From assembly GCA_910578765.1 (NCBI GenBank), contig CAJTRW010000001.1:1-64000 (forward strand): a DNA stretch of 64,000 bases, written 5' to 3'. This DNA is from an uncultured Christensenella sp. GTDB taxonomy: Bacteria > Bacillota > Clostridia > Christensenellales > Borkfalkiaceae. The position numbers and the translations under genes are program-made. A model generated the notes under the pieces. It saw only the letters and a list, made by a program, of their open reading frames with translations, did not search any database and was not told where the DNA came from. Of the stretch, positions 17,597 to 26,521 are shown piece after piece; within the stretch, counting starts at the first letter, position 1, and every line of letters begins with the position of its first letter.

Positions 17597-18031
17597 TTAC
17601 TCTGCCTTATCGCCGTCGGGTGTTTCCGGCGTCGTTTCGGCTTCTTCTTTCTTGGCGCGCTTTCTTACGCGCTTCTTGGGTTCTTCTTTCTTGGCGCTCT
17701 TTGCAGCCTTGCCGCCGTAAGCTTTATCGAGTACCGCGCCGCATTTGGGGCAGACCCTTACTTTCTTTTCGCCTTCCAAACCGTGCTTTACGCGGATTGC
17801 TTTATCGCAGGAGGGGCATACCACCATTACGTTGGAAACGTCAATGGGACCCTCAACGCTTACTATGGAAGAAACTTCGTTCGCCCTTCTCGCTTTCTTG
17901 GCTTTTTTGTGAATATTCACGCCTTCTACGGTTACCGTTGCGCTTTTGGGAGACGCGGCAATTACCTTGCCCTGCTTGCCCGCATACTTACCGGTGATAA
18001 CCAAAACATTATCATTCAATTTTACGTTCAT
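17597..18031 (-). CDS. rplX: 50S ribosomal protein L24 with basic/acidic C-terminal extension
   Basis: Assembly initiator with an N-terminal KOW domain ([18 protein letters not shown]). At 144 residues it is about 40 longer than most L24. The middle holds a four-cysteine ribbon (CPSC near 70 and CPKCG near 95), found in many clostridial L24. The extra tail (from about 107) is low-complexity: alternating lysine/arginine then glutamate/threonine/proline. The tail is probably disordered and may contact rRNA. Confidence 0.96.
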   Translation of the reverse strand: MNVKLNDNVLVITGKYAGKQGKVIAASPKSATVTVEGVNIHKKAKKARRANEVSSIVSVEGPIDVSNVMVVCPSCDKAIRVKHGLEGEKKVRVCPKCGAVLDKAYGGKAAKSAKKEEPKKRVRKRAKKEEAETTPETPDGDKAE

Positions 18032-18047
18032 AGCTTTATCTCCTTAA

Positions 18048-18416
18048 TTACAGAACCTCGGGCGCGAGAGAAATTATCTTCATGTAGTTTTTCTCTCTCA
18101 GCTCTCTTGCAATCGGTCCGAAGATACGCGTTCCGCGCGGCTCCTGATTGTTGCCGATTATAACCGCGGCATTGTCGTCGAACCTGATGTATGTGCCGTC
18201 CTCGCGCCTGATTCCTTTGGCGCTGCGCACTATTACCGCCTTGACTACCTCGCCCTTCTTGACCGCGCCGCCGGGGTTTGCGGTCTTAACCGAGCATACG
18301 ATAACGTCGCCTATGTTTGCGGTCTTTCTGAAAGACCCGCCTAACACCTTAATACACATAAGCTCTTTCGCGCCGCTGTTGTCCGCGGCTTTGAGCCTTG
18401 TCTGGGGTTGTATCAT
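18048..18416 (-). CDS. rplN: 50S ribosomal protein L14
   Basis: Intersubunit bridge protein, 122 residues, exactly the usual length. [18 protein letters not shown] and the [24 protein letters not shown] end are canonical. The rpsQ gene, usually adjacent, is 248 bp away. Confidence 0.98.
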   Translation of the reverse strand: MIQPQTRLKAADNSGAKELMCIKVLGGSFRKTANIGDVIVCSVKTANPGGAVKKGEVVKAVIVRSAKGIRREDGTYIRFDDNAAVIIGNNQEPRGTRIFGPIARELREKNYMKIISLAPEVL

Positions 18417-18664
18417 AAAAACTCTCCTATTTTTGAACTTACAACTTTATTTACGCAGAGGATTGCGCCGCGTGCACATAAGCGAAGTGAGTGTTCCGCT
18501 CTCCATTACGCGCCGTCAAACAATCTTGCCGTTATTTGCCTATATTCGGTTTTGAATATACAAGCAAAACGGAGCGCGAGCAATTGCGCGGGGCGTACAA
18601 GACGTACGCGGCCCGATCAAAGCCCAAACACAACAACGTTTTGCGAAGTACGTACAAAGCCGGA
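18417..18664. other. Unusual non-coding spacer between rpsQ and rplN
   Basis: A 248-base gap in an operon where most gaps are 8-20 bases. I see no open frame with a ribosome site. It contains two perfect hairpins: TATATTC / GAATATA (18541-18560, 6-base loop) and GCGTAC / GTACGC (18593-18609, 5-base loop). A GCGCGAG-CAATT-GCGCG palindromic patch lies just before the second. None has a T tract on the minus strand. Confidence 0.65.
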
Positions 18665-18922
18665 TTATTTTGCCTTCTCGACGACTTCCGCCACGCGCCA
18701 GTTTTTATCCTTAGACAGCTTGCGCGTTTCCACTATCCTTACCGTGTCGCCCTCGCCGCACTCGTTTTTCTCGTCGTGCGCCTTAAAACGCGTGGTCTTG
18801 GTTATGGTCTTTTTATAAAGAGGATGCTTTGCCTTTTCGGTTACGGCTACTACGACCGTTTTATCCATTTTGTCCGAAACGACTATTCCTACTCTTTCCT
18901 TTCTGAGGTTTCTTTCTTCCAT
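18665..18922 (-). CDS. rpsQ: 30S ribosomal protein S17
   Basis: Primary 16S-binding OB-fold protein, 85 residues. [21 protein letters not shown] and [23 protein letters not shown] are family landmarks. It starts 10 bases after rpmC. Confidence 0.98.
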   Translation of the reverse strand: MEERNLRKERVGIVVSDKMDKTVVVAVTEKAKHPLYKKTITKTTRFKAHDEKNECGEGDTVRIVETRKLSKDKNWRVAEVVEKAK

Positions 18923-18932
18923 TAGATACTCC

Positions 18933-19127
18933 TTACGCCTTTAACTGTCTTGCGCGGATAACCGTATTGACGCGCGCGATATCCTTTTTTACAAGGTTTA
19001 TCGACAGGGGGTTTTCAAGCTGTCCGCTTGCATGGCGGAAACGAAGATTGAAAAGCTCGGTCTTAAGCTCTTTGAGCTTTGCGTCGAGTTCTTCGTCGCT
19101 TAAATTGACTATTTCCTTAGCTTTCAT
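18933..19127 (-). CDS. rpmC: 50S ribosomal protein L29
   Basis: Exit-tunnel-rim protein that helps dock trigger factor and SRP, 64 residues. [30 protein letters not shown] is canonical in outline. I use this ATG rather than a GTG three codons upstream because GGTGAA would serve as its ribosome site and typical L29 begin here. It overlaps the end of rplP by 11 bp. Confidence 0.95.
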   Translation of the reverse strand: MKAKEIVNLSDEELDAKLKELKTELFNLRFRHASGQLENPLSINLVKKDIARVNTVIRARQLKA

Positions 19128-19551
19128 TGGCTTCACCGCCTTCGGTTTCTTTCTTTACGAATTTGCACTTAATGGGAAGCTTGTGGCTGGCAAGGCGCAT
19201 AGCCTCTCTTGCCACGTCCTCAGCAACGCCCGCCATTTCGAACATTACTCTGCCGGGTTTTACTATAGCTACCCAATATTCAACCGCGCCTTTACCGGAA
19301 CCCATACGGGATTCCGCGGGGTGCTTTGTTATAGGCTTGTGGGGGAAAATGTCTATCCAGACCTTTCCGCCTCTCTTTATGAATCTCGTCATTGCTACAC
19401 GGGCGGCTTCTATCTGGCGGGAGGTAATCCTTGCGGGCTCCTCCGCGACAAGACCGTACTCGCCGTAAGCAATTTTATTGCCTTTCTGCGCGGAGCCTTT
19501 TATCTTGCCCCTGTGCTGTCTTCTTCTTTTAACTCTCTTGGGGATTAACAT
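19117..19551 (-). CDS. rplP: 50S ribosomal protein L16
   Basis: Large-subunit protein near the A site, 144 residues. [15 protein letters not shown] at the start and [24 protein letters not shown] in the middle are diagnostic. The last residues ([10 protein letters not shown]) overlap rpmC. Confidence 0.98.
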   Translation of the reverse strand: MLIPKRVKRRRQHRGKIKGSAQKGNKIAYGEYGLVAEEPARITSRQIEAARVAMTRFIKRGGKVWIDIFPHKPITKHPAESRMGSGKGAVEYWVAIVKPGRVMFEMAGVAEDVAREAMRLASHKLPIKCKFVKKETEGGEANES

Positions 19552-19552
19552 T

Positions 19553-20224
19553 TTACTCTTCTCCTCCGTCCGAGATCGTCAGCTTCTTCGTAGCGTCAAG
19601 CACTTCGCCTTTGTAAATCCAGCACTTGATGCCGAGCACGCCGAAAGTGGTATGCGCTTCCGCGAAGCCGTAATCTATTTCCGCACGTATGGTCTGAAGG
19701 GGAATGGAACCGTCGTGATAGCTTTCGCTTCCTGCGATTTCCCTGCCGTCAAGCCTGCCGCTGACGGTTATTTTAACGCCCTTTACGCCGGTCTTTGCAA
19801 CCTTTGCAATCTGCTGTTTTACAGCCCTTCTGTAAGATACGCGCTTTTCAAGCTGGGAAGCTACCGCCTCCGCAACAAGCTGTGCGTCCTGGTCGATTTT
19901 TTCGACCTTTCTGACGTTGATTATTATTGCCTTGCCTTTCGTAAGCTTGGAAAGGTCTTTCTTAATTACCTCTATCTCGGAGCCGGCTTTGCCGATAAGC
20001 ACGCCGGGACGCCCCGTATAGATGCCTATTTCGACCTTGTTGGCCGCCCTTATGATAGTAATTTTGCTGATAGCTGCGTCATAATACTTTTTCTTGATAA
20101 AGGTACGGATATCGCTGTCCTCTTTGAGGTTGGTAGCGAAAGTTTTCTTATCCGCGTACCACTGGGTATCCCAAGGGGTTATTATGCCGACTCTTAAACC
20201 GTGAGGATTAACTTTTTGTCCCAT
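19553..20224 (-). CDS. rpsC: 30S ribosomal protein S3
   Basis: mRNA-entry protein with helicase role, 223 residues. The N-terminal [14 protein letters not shown], the KH domain GXXG ([15 protein letters not shown]) and the C-terminal [13 protein letters not shown] are canonical. It lies between rplV and rplP. Confidence 0.98.
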   Translation of the reverse strand: MGQKVNPHGLRVGIITPWDTQWYADKKTFATNLKEDSDIRTFIKKKYYDAAISKITIIRAANKVEIGIYTGRPGVLIGKAGSEIEVIKKDLSKLTKGKAIIINVRKVEKIDQDAQLVAEAVASQLEKRVSYRRAVKQQIAKVAKTGVKGVKITVSGRLDGREIAGSESYHDGSIPLQTIRAEIDYGFAEAHTTFGVLGIKCWIYKGEVLDATKKLTISDGGEE

Positions 20225-20234
20225 ATTCTTCTCC

Positions 20235-20624
20235 TTAAACCTTCTTCGCGTCGAGTATTACGGTAACGTGGCTCGTTCTCTTTAAAATCGCATGTCCGCG
20301 CCCCTTGGAAACGGGTTGCATTCTTTTTAAATGAGGTCCGCCGTTTGCGAACGCCTCCGCTACTATAAGATCGCTTCTGTCCATGCCCTTGTTATGCTCT
20401 GCATTGGCTGCCGCAGACAACAGCACTTTCTTTACTTCGTCGCTGCCGCCCTTGTTGCAATAAGTGAGTATCGCCTCGGCTTCGTCTACGGATTTACCGC
20501 GGATAAGCGCGAGCACCGTGCGCACTTTGTAAGGGGACAGTCTGAGATATTTTGCCGTTGCGTAAGGACGCTTATCCCCGTTGGCGGCAATTCTTTCTAC
20601 CTTTTTATTCATATTGCTTGCCAT
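20235..20624 (-). CDS. rplV: 50S ribosomal protein L22
   Basis: Exit-tunnel protein, 129 residues including a short basic N-terminal extension (about 18 residues) before the usual ATAKYLRLSPYKVR start. The macrolide-contact hairpin region MQPVSKGRGHAILKRTSH is intact. Confidence 0.97.
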   Translation of the reverse strand: MASNMNKKVERIAANGDKRPYATAKYLRLSPYKVRTVLALIRGKSVDEAEAILTYCNKGGSDEVKKVLLSAAANAEHNKGMDRSDLIVAEAFANGGPHLKRMQPVSKGRGHAILKRTSHVTVILDAKKV

Positions 20625-20635
20625 AATAGTACTCC

Positions 20636-20908
20636 TTACTTCTTGGCGGTTTTAGCCGCGTGCCCCTTGAACGTTCTGGTGGGGGCAAACTCGCCGAGCT
20701 TGCAACCTACCATATCTTCGGTTATATATACGGGAACGTGCTTTCTTCCGTCGTAAACCGCTATAGTGTGTCCGACCATCTGGGGGAATATCGTTGTCGC
20801 GCGCGACCAGGTTTTAACAACCTTCTTCTCGCCGGCAGCGTTCATCGCCTCGATTCTTGCCATAAGTCTACCTTCGGCATAAGGGCCTTTTTTAACGCTT
20901 CTTGACAT
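20636..20908 (-). CDS. rpsS: 30S ribosomal protein S19
   Basis: Head protein, 90 residues. [15 protein letters not shown] and [22 protein letters not shown] are diagnostic. It lies between rplB and rplV. Confidence 0.98.
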   Translation of the reverse strand: MSRSVKKGPYAEGRLMARIEAMNAAGEKKVVKTWSRATTIFPQMVGHTIAVYDGRKHVPVYITEDMVGCKLGEFAPTRTFKGHAAKTAKK

Positions 20909-20921
20909 TGTCTATTCCTCC

Positions 20922-21749
20922 TTAATTGATTCTCTTTAATATGAATTTGGAAGTGGGGTTCTTCTTCTTTCTCGTCTTATAGCCGAGCGCAGGCTTGCCC
21001 CAAGGGGTCATAGGACCTGCATGGCCGACGGGCGATTTGCCCTCGCCGCCGCCGTGAGGGTGGTCGTTGGGGTTCATGACCGCGCCGCGGACGGTGGGCT
21101 TAATGCCGAGGTGACGGGTCTTGCCGGCTTTGCCGACGCGGATAATCTCATGCTCGAGATTGCCGACCTGACCTATCGTCGCTTTGCACGTTACGGGAAT
21201 GAGTCTCATTTCACCGGAAGGCATTTTGATTGTGGCGTAAGCGCCTTCTTTTGCCATTATCTGCGCGGAGATGCCCGCAGACCTTGCAATCTGCGCGCCC
21301 CTGCCGGGCTTCATTTCTATCGCGTGGACGACCGTACCTACGGGGATATCCGCAAGAGCAAGCGCGTTGCCCGCTTTGATGTCCGCGCCGGAACCCGATA
21401 CGACCTTATCGCCTACGTTAAGACCTACGGGAGCGAGAATGTATCTCTTTTCGCCGTCCGCATAAGCGAGGAGAGCTATGTGCGCAGACCTGTTGGGGTC
21501 GTACTGAATGCTCTTGACCGTCGCGGGGATACCGTCCTTATTGCGCTTGAAATCTATTATTCTGTATTTGATTCTGTTGCCGCCGCCGATGTGACGTACG
21601 GTTATTTTGCCCTGATTATTTCTTCCGCCCGACTTGCGCTTATCGTGAAGCAAGCTTCTTTCGGGTTTGTCGCCCGAAAGCTCCGTATACGCGCTGACCG
21701 TCATGAAACGGCGTGCGGGGGAGGTCGGTTTATACCTTTTTACTGCCAT
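20922..21749 (-). CDS. rplB: 50S ribosomal protein L2
   Basis: Peptidyl-transferase-centre assembly protein, 275 residues. [17 protein letters not shown] starts it. The [21 protein letters not shown] segment near the C-terminus carries the conserved histidine region next to the catalytic centre. Confidence 0.98.
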   Translation of the reverse strand: MAVKRYKPTSPARRFMTVSAYTELSGDKPERSLLHDKRKSGGRNNQGKITVRHIGGGNRIKYRIIDFKRNKDGIPATVKSIQYDPNRSAHIALLAYADGEKRYILAPVGLNVGDKVVSGSGADIKAGNALALADIPVGTVVHAIEMKPGRGAQIARSAGISAQIMAKEGAYATIKMPSGEMRLIPVTCKATIGQVGNLEHEIIRVGKAGKTRHLGIKPTVRGAVMNPNDHPHGGGEGKSPVGHAGPMTPWGKPALGYKTRKKKNPTSKFILKRIN

Positions 21750-21761
21750 TTTCTTTTCTCC

Positions 21762-22052
21762 TTACGATAACGAGTTGAAGAATTCAATCGCCTTGGAATC
21801 GGCTGTAAGCTGGACGATTGCTTTCTTGTAGTCGGGTGTGTAACCTTCGTTTCTGCCCATGCGCTTCAACTTGCCTTTGCAGTTTACCGTGTTGACGCTG
21901 TCTACTCTTACGTTGAAAAGCTTTTCAACCGCAAGCTTTATCTGGGTTTTGTTTGCCGATTTGGCTACTATGAAAGTATACTTTTTATCGGCTATGCCGT
22001 CGTATCCCTTTTCCGTGAGGAGGGGTTTTAAAATTATATCTTCGGCTACCAT
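21762..22052 (-). CDS. rplW: 50S ribosomal protein L23
   Basis: Exit-site protein docking trigger factor, 96 residues. [24 protein letters not shown] identifies it. Its ATG overlaps the rplD stop by one base (TAATG), so translation is probably coupled. Confidence 0.98.
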   Translation of the reverse strand: MVAEDIILKPLLTEKGYDGIADKKYTFIVAKSANKTQIKLAVEKLFNVRVDSVNTVNCKGKLKRMGRNEGYTPDYKKAIVQLTADSKAIEFFNSLS

Positions 22053-22678
22053 TATTCTCCGTAGACCTCCTCTATTTTCTTGACCGCTTCTTTGGTAAGA
22101 ACGACCTTATTGTTCGCAACCACTTCATACGCGGAAATCTGCGCTACGGGAAGCGTTCCGAAATTTTCTATGTTCTGCGCGGCGCGTATAACCTTTACGT
22201 CGTCGTTATCCATAAATACTATCGCGCTTTTGTCAAGCTTCAAGGCTTTTTGGAAAGCGACCATCTCTTTGGTCTTGCCGTCCTTAACCTCCAACTTGTC
22301 CACAACCAGAAGTTCTCCGTCCGCAACTTTTTTGGAAAGAGCGGAAACAAGCGCGGCGATTTTCGCCTTCTTGTTCATATCTTTGGAAAAATCGCGGCTT
22401 TTGGGTGCGAACACAACGCCGCCCTTATTCCACTGGGGCGCCCTTATAGAGCCCTGACGCGCGTTGCCCGTGCCCTTCTGTCTCCAAGGCTTTCTTCCGC
22501 CGCCGCGCACTTCCGTGCGGGTGAGAGTGGATTTGGTTCCCTGTCTTTCGTTTGCGAGACGGGTAACGACCGCCTGGTGTATGAGAGCTTCGTTGTATTC
22601 CGCGCCGAATACTTTTTCGCTTAAATCTATCGTGCCGGCCTCTTTGCCGTCCATCTTATAAACTTTTATATTAGGCAT
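22052..22678 (-). CDS. rplD: 50S ribosomal protein L4
   Basis: Tunnel protein and, in enterobacteria, repressor of the S10 operon, 208 residues. The extended loop [34 protein letters not shown] (landmark [13 protein letters not shown]) is intact. The S10 leader upstream carries a candidate attenuator, so autoregulation is conceivable but not shown. Confidence 0.98.
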   Translation of the reverse strand: MPNIKVYKMDGKEAGTIDLSEKVFGAEYNEALIHQAVVTRLANERQGTKSTLTRTEVRGGGRKPWRQKGTGNARQGSIRAPQWNKGGVVFAPKSRDFSKDMNKKAKIAALVSALSKKVADGELLVVDKLEVKDGKTKEMVAFQKALKLDKSAIVFMDNDDVKVIRAAQNIENFGTLPVAQISAYEVVANNKVVLTKEAVKKIEEVYGE

Positions 22679-22689
22679 CTTGATACTCC

Positions 22690-23319
22690 TTATTTAACGG
22701 TGTCGTTTATGGTAACGACGCTGCCGTTCGCGCCGGGAACCGAGCCCTTTACGAGAATGCAGTTTCTTTCAACGTCGACGCGCACGATTTCCAAATTCTG
22801 AACGGTGACGTTTTCAACGCCGTACTGTCCCGCGAGACGCTTATTCTTGAAAACCCTCGAAGGCGAGCTGTTCGCACCCATGGAGCCGGGCTCTCTGTGT
22901 ACGGGGCCGACGCCGTGCGTTTCTTTCAGTCTGTGCTGGTTCCATCTTTTGATGACGCCCGTATAACCGTGACCCTTGGTCACCCCGTGTACGTCCACCC
23001 TGTCGCCCACGGTGAAAACGTCCGCCTTGATTTCTTTTCCGACTTCGTATGACGATAAATCGTCAAGCCTGAATTCCTTCAAGACTTTGCAGGGCTTAAC
23101 GCCCGCTTTTTTGAACTGACCGAGTTCGGGTTTCGTCAACGCTTTTTCCTTTGCCTCGTCGAAGCCGAGCTTCAAAGCGCAGTAACCGTCTTTTTCCGCA
23201 GTCTTGATTTGGACAACGGGGCAGGGACCTGCCTCTATTACGGTTACGGGAATTACTTTTCCCTCCGGCGTAAATATCTGGGTCATACCCGCTTTACGTC
23301 CGATGATTGCTTTATTCAT
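22690..23319 (-). CDS. rplC: 50S ribosomal protein L3
   Basis: Early-assembly large-subunit protein, 209 residues. [14 protein letters not shown] opens it, and the [33 protein letters not shown] stretch (landmark [16 protein letters not shown]) reaches the peptidyl-transferase centre. A 124-bp gap separates it from rpsJ. Confidence 0.98.
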   Translation of the reverse strand: MNKAIIGRKAGMTQIFTPEGKVIPVTVIEAGPCPVVQIKTAEKDGYCALKLGFDEAKEKALTKPELGQFKKAGVKPCKVLKEFRLDDLSSYEVGKEIKADVFTVGDRVDVHGVTKGHGYTGVIKRWNQHRLKETHGVGPVHREPGSMGANSSPSRVFKNKRLAGQYGVENVTVQNLEIVRVDVERNCILVKGSVPGANGSVVTINDTVK

Positions 23320-23443
23320 TGATAAAGTTCTCCTTTCCTTATATTATATATTTCTCGGATACCGCGCGCCGCCGTCCCGCCGTTGCCGTCGTCTGCTTTA
23401 CGTAGAGTATCCATAAATAAGCTTAATTACTTTGCTTTAACCG

Positions 23444-23743
23444 TTAAAGCTTTATCTTGATATCTACGCCCGCGGGAAGATGAACGGTGTCCAAAAGCTT
23501 AGCGTTGGGGGTATAGATGTCTATAATCCTTTTATAAGTTCTCTGTTCGAACTGTTCGCGGCTGTCCTTGTATTTGTGGGGAGAGCGGAGAATAGTAACA
23601 ATCTCCCTCTCGGTGGGAAGGGGAACGGGTCCCGAAATTTTAGCGCCGCTCTTTTTCATGGTTTCGACTATGCGCGAAGCCGCCAAGTCTACCAATTCGT
23701 GGTCGTATGCCGCAAGTTTAATTCTTATTTTCTGTCCTGCCAT
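23444..23743 (-). CDS. rpsJ: 30S ribosomal protein S10
   Basis: Head protein and NusB partner in antitermination, 99 residues. [17 protein letters not shown] and [26 protein letters not shown] are canonical. It is the first gene of the S10 operon, with a leader of about 235 nt. An AAGGAGC site precedes the ATG. Confidence 0.98.
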   Translation of the reverse strand: MAGQKIRIKLAAYDHELVDLAASRIVETMKKSGAKISGPVPLPTEREIVTILRSPHKYKDSREQFEQRTYKRIIDIYTPNAKLLDTVHLPAGVDIKIKL

Positions 23744-23757
23744 TTGTGTTGCTCCTT

Positions 23758-23785
23758 TTTATACTAACATTTTACGGCGTGTCAA
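23758..23785 (-). promoter_or_regulatory. Proximal promoter (P2) of rpsJ
   Basis: On the minus strand: TTGACA (23780-23785), 16-bp spacer, TATAAA (23758-23763), immediately ahead of the AAGGAGC ribosome site of rpsJ. A transcript from it would have a leader of only about 8-10 nt and would lose part of that site. Confidence 0.55.
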
Positions 23786-23816
23786 CTTATCCGTGTGTAT
23801 CGCGCTTTTTGAAATT

Positions 23817-23841
23817 AAAAAACACCGTTTTAAGGGCGTTT
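23817..23841 (-). terminator. Candidate attenuator hairpin in the S10 leader
   Basis: On the minus strand AAACGCC pairs with GGTGTTT (7 bp including one G-U) around an 8-base loop and runs into a TTTTTT tract. It lies about 75 nt before rpsJ and downstream of the main promoter. Confidence 0.55.
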
Positions 23842-23985
23842 AAAAGGTAAAGCCGCGGTTAGTCGCAGAAGTCTTGCTTCTACATTTGTCGGCGCAAATT
23901 ATCTGTCGCTTCCGGCTTGAAAATCGGGCGTTTTACAGTAACTTTACGCTTCATCCCATACGCACATTATTTTACACGCTTGACT

Positions 23986-24014
23986 ATTATATTAAATAAT
24001 GCAACAAAAGTCAA
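23986..24014 (-). promoter_or_regulatory. Distal promoter (P1) of the S10 operon
   Basis: On the minus strand: TTGACT (24009-24014), 17-bp spacer, TATAAT (23986-23991). This is the best promoter ahead of the ribosomal cluster. Confidence 0.85.
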
Positions 24015-24082
24015 CGGATTTTTATTACTTTTTTTCATAAATTTGCATATTTTTTATAACCGCGGCATGACGGAAACAACAA

Positions 24083-24108
24083 CGCCGCGCGTAAATCTAC
24101 GCGCGGCG
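24083..24108 (-). terminator. Perfect 11-bp hairpin after the 54-codon gene
   Basis: CGCCGCGCGTA / TACGCGCGGCG with a 4-base loop, 9 bases past the small gene's stop. The T tract is weak (TTGTTGTTT), so termination may be partial. Confidence 0.65.
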
Positions 24109-24116
24109 GCAAATTT

Positions 24117-24281
24117 TCAAGCCATTTCTTTTTTTTCTTTTAATAACTGTATGTGTTTTACTATGTCTTCAACCGTCCTCGAAGGGGTCTTTAAAACTTC
24201 CTCAACTTTTTCAAGTTCCTTTTCGATTCTGGCAAGGCAGATTACTTTGTCTATATAGTTTTGATCAAGCGAAATTTTCAT
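24117..24281 (-). CDS. Small 54-residue coiled-coil-like protein
   Basis: A short gene with a very good ribosome site (CGGAGG, 7-8 nt before the ATG) and a hairpin after it. The product begins MKISLDQNYIDKV, is rich in lysine and glutamate (EKELEKVEEVLK, LLKEKKE) and is predicted mostly helical, possibly a coiled coil. I do not recognise a family. It is transcribed in the same direction as the S10 operon and ends about 100 bp before that operon's promoter. Confidence 0.7.
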   Translation of the reverse strand: MKISLDQNYIDKVICLARIEKELEKVEEVLKTPSRTVEDIVKHIQLLKEKKEMA

Positions 24282-24406
24282 GTGTTTTCCTCCGAAACCT
24301 TTGTATAGTTAAAGTTTAACACATAATTTTTCAAAAAACAAAAAATTTCGTCACAAAAACCGTCGGTCCTCAAAAGTAGTGTAATTTCGTCAAAATACGA
24401 CCGTTT

Positions 24407-25354
24407 TTAATAGTAGGTTGCGACAATTTCTGCGGGCGGCTCCGCAATTTCGAGCTTTTCCGCTATTAAAACGGGACCTTTAGCACGATACGCGGCATTA
24501 TATTCGTATACGATTTTTGCGGTTACGGTAAGCCAGTCGCGCGTTTTTATATCATTCAAAAGTCCGCAGGTCTTGACCGCAAAACCGTCGTACGCGATAT
24601 CCGCCTCGCAGCAGGTCATAATGTGCCTGCCCAGAATAACGCAACCCGACGGCGTTTTTTTGGAAACGGCCGCCATGCCCTTGTACTTTACGGTTTTTCC
24701 TATATAGCTTTGAGTGTTTTCCGCCATGTCGCGGTAGAACCAGGCAAAATCCCTGTCCTCTATCTCTACTACGGGCGCGTCGACGTCGAAAGGCATAGGG
24801 TCCTCAATTTCGTCGAACTCCGGTTTTCCGCCCTGATACTCGTAAACGATATCGGGGCGGCGGGAAACACCGCGCACTGTTTTATGGAACTGCATTTTAT
24901 CGTATTCGCCCTTGAAGCGGTTGAATACAACCATCTGCGTCATTTGTATCTTATCGAAAACAAGCTGACGCATATTAGCATTATAATTAAGGAAAGTGTT
25001 GCTGTCGAAAAAGGTCATCATCTGGTTAATGACCCAGCTTTCGGGCATGGCGTCGAAAAACTGCTGTAACAGCCAGGTGCCGTTATACTCGACGATAACG
25101 CGCTGCGCCTTATGCTTTGCGGTTAAAGATTCCAGCGTCTGCACGGTAAGCTCGCTTGCGTTTTCCAAAGTAACCACAACCACGTTGTTTACCTGAAACT
25201 TGTCCGGCTCGTATTCCTCCACGCCCTCCTCGCAGACGAGAAGCATAGTCCGCTCCCCGTTTTCCATGCGGGGGTCTTCCAGCGTTTCCTGTATGAATTT
25301 GGTTTTACCCGATTCCAGAAAGCCCAGAAACAGGTATACGGATACGTCCTGCAT
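24407..25354 (-). CDS. G3E-type GTPase fused to a DUF1980 domain
   Basis: A 315-residue protein. The N-terminal half is a CobW/G3E-like P-loop GTPase with Walker A GFLESGKT (11-18), but without the CxCC metal motif of its neighbour. The C-terminal ~105 residues resemble DUF1980 (TIGR03943/YcgQ): ILGRHIMTCCEAD followed by a beta-rich end. YcgQ-type proteins are zinc-homeostasis genes in Bacillus, so a role in metal supply is inferred. I chose the ATG overlapping the upstream gene's stop region (GGGG site just before) over an ATG 8 codons upstream inside that gene. It is the second gene of the pair. Confidence 0.8.
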   Translation of the reverse strand: MQDVSVYLFLGFLESGKTKFIQETLEDPRMENGERTMLLVCEEGVEEYEPDKFQVNNVVVVTLENASELTVQTLESLTAKHKAQRVIVEYNGTWLLQQFFDAMPESWVINQMMTFFDSNTFLNYNANMRQLVFDKIQMTQMVVFNRFKGEYDKMQFHKTVRGVSRRPDIVYEYQGGKPEFDEIEDPMPFDVDAPVVEIEDRDFAWFYRDMAENTQSYIGKTVKYKGMAAVSKKTPSGCVILGRHIMTCCEADIAYDGFAVKTCGLLNDIKTRDWLTVTAKIVYEYNAAYRAKGPVLIAEKLEIAEPPAEIVATYY

Positions 25355-25355
25355 T

Positions 25356-26459
25356 TTATACCCCGAAGTGTTTTTCAAGCGCGCCGCCGTCTATACCGGC
25401 GCCTATAACACACAGCCTGCCGGTAACAGCCGCCGCGCCCGTACGCACGTTGACCTCGCCCGGGATATAGTCGAAATGAATCCATTCCGACCCGCTACCC
25501 GCAACAATTCCCTTTGCACGGAGCACTTCGCCGAAACGCGCCGCCTCGGAAAGAGAGGAAAGAAGTTTTTCCAGCTCCGCCTTATCGAATTTTTTGCTTG
25601 TTTCAACGCCCCAGCTTGTAAATACTTCGTCGGCGTGATGGTGTCCGTGGTCATGGTGATGACCGTGACAGCACTCGTGCTCGTCTTCGTGGTGGTGACC
25701 GTGACAGCACTCGTGCTCGTCTTCGTGGTGGTGGTGTCCGTGGCAGCACTCGTGTTCTTCTTCGTGGTGGTGGTGACCGTGACAGCACTCGTGCTCTTCA
25801 TGGTGGTGATGTCCGTGACAGCATTCGTGTGCTTCTTTTAAATCCGTAAGCTCGGTTTCAAGCGTAGTAGCATGCTCCATTGCGGCGAGAATCTCTTTAC
25901 CGTCAAGCTGTTGCCAATCCGTGGTGACGAAGGTCGCCTTGCCGTTATGCCCGCGCACGAGCTTTACTGCCGCTTCAAGCTTGTCCGGGTCGGTTACGTC
26001 GGCATGACTGAAAATTATGCATGCCGCGGTTTCTATCTGGTCGTTGAAAAATTCGCCGAAGTTTTTCATGTACATTTTGCACTTGGACGCATCGACCACG
26101 GCGGTGTAAGCGTTTATTTTACAGTTGTCGAGCCCCGCGCTTTTGACCGCGCTTATTACGTCCGAAAGCTTGCCCACGCCAGAGGGCTCTATCAAAATTC
26201 TGTCGGGGCGGTATTCCGCGTAAACTTTTTTAAGCGCTTTTGCGAAGTCGCCTACAAGCGAACAGCATATACAGCCCGAATTAAGCTCGTTCACCTTTAT
26301 GCCCGCGTCCTGCATAAAGCCGCCGTCGACGCCTATTTCACCGAATTCGTTTTCGATAAGCACAAGCTTTTCGCCCGCATAAGCTTCCTTGATAAGCTTT
26401 TTAATAAGCGTGGTTTTGCCCGCGCCCAAAAATCCCGAAAAAATATCTATCTTTGTCAT
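25356..26459 (-). CDS. COG0523/CobW-family metallochaperone GTPase with His/Cys-rich repeat segment
   Basis: G3E GTPase, 367 residues. Walker A GFLGAGKTT (9-17), the CxCC metal site GCICCS (Cys63, 65, 66), and a C-terminal CobW domain. Between them, residues 211-275 carry five tandem copies of HECCHGHHH(H) separated by EE/EDE, plus HGHHH: 32 histidines and 10 cysteines in 65 residues. Such tails buffer or load zinc, nickel or cobalt in the family; pairing with a DUF1980 protein points to zinc. A TTGATA-17-TAAAAT promoter and AAGGAG site precede it. I saw no obvious Zur-type palindrome. Confidence 0.88.
   Translation of the reverse strand: MTKIDIFSGFLGAGKTTLIKKLIKEAYAGEKLVLIENEFGEIGVDGGFMQDAGIKVNELNSGCICCSLVGDFAKALKKVYAEYRPDRILIEPSGVGKLSDVISAVKSAGLDNCKINAYTAVVDASKCKMYMKNFGEFFNDQIETAACIIFSHADVTDPDKLEAAVKLVRGHNGKATFVTTDWQQLDGKEILAAMEHATTLETELTDLKEAHECCHGHHHHEEHECCHGHHHHEEEHECCHGHHHHEDEHECCHGHHHEDEHECCHGHHHDHGHHHADEVFTSWGVETSKKFDKAELEKLLSSLSEAARFGEVLRAKGIVAGSGSEWIHFDYIPGEVNVRTGAAAVTGRLCVIGAGIDGGALEKHFGV
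25635..25829 (-). repeat. Tandem repeats encoding the His/Cys-rich segment
   Basis: In-frame direct repeats of about 39-45 bp, each coding for HECCHGHHH(H) plus an acidic linker. Copies are nearly identical at DNA level, suggesting recent expansion, and copy number may vary between strains. Confidence 0.85.
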
Positions 26460-26476
26460 AACACACTCCTTAAAAT

Positions 26477-26505
26477 ATTTTATAAACTTAAATAAAGAAT
26501 ATCAA
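26477..26505 (-). promoter_or_regulatory. Promoter of the G3E GTPase pair
   Basis: On the minus strand: TTGATA (26500-26505), 17-bp spacer, TAAAAT (26477-26482). Confidence 0.65.
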
Positions 26506-26521
26506 ACTTTTAATACGAAAA

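Larger units (their letters stand above)
23744..23979 (-). promoter_or_regulatory. 5' leader of the S10 operon
   Basis: About 235 nt between the distal promoter start and rpsJ. In minus-strand order it holds a GTAGAAG / CTTCTGC hairpin near 23860-23885, a terminator-like hairpin (23817-23841) and a second promoter (23758-23785). I see no open frame. The order suggests transcriptional attenuation plus a downstream bypass promoter, which is inference. Confidence 0.6.

Noticed and set aside
23744..23979. Riboswitch in the S10 leader
   Set aside because: No known riboswitch core was recognised; only hairpins and promoters can be supported.
25403..25801. Minus-strand 132-codon frame with TSAVTV repeats
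   Set aside because: It is a shadow in another frame of the tandem-repeat region of the G3E GTPase gene.
25635..25829. Regular direct repeats as a possible CRISPR array
   Set aside because: Units are contiguous, lack unique spacers and are in frame with the His/Cys-rich protein sequence.
26460..26520. Zur-type operator ahead of the G3E GTPase pair
   Set aside because: No convincing TAAATCGTAATNATTACGATTTA-like palindrome (recognised by its half-sites) was seen, only AT-rich promoter sequence.
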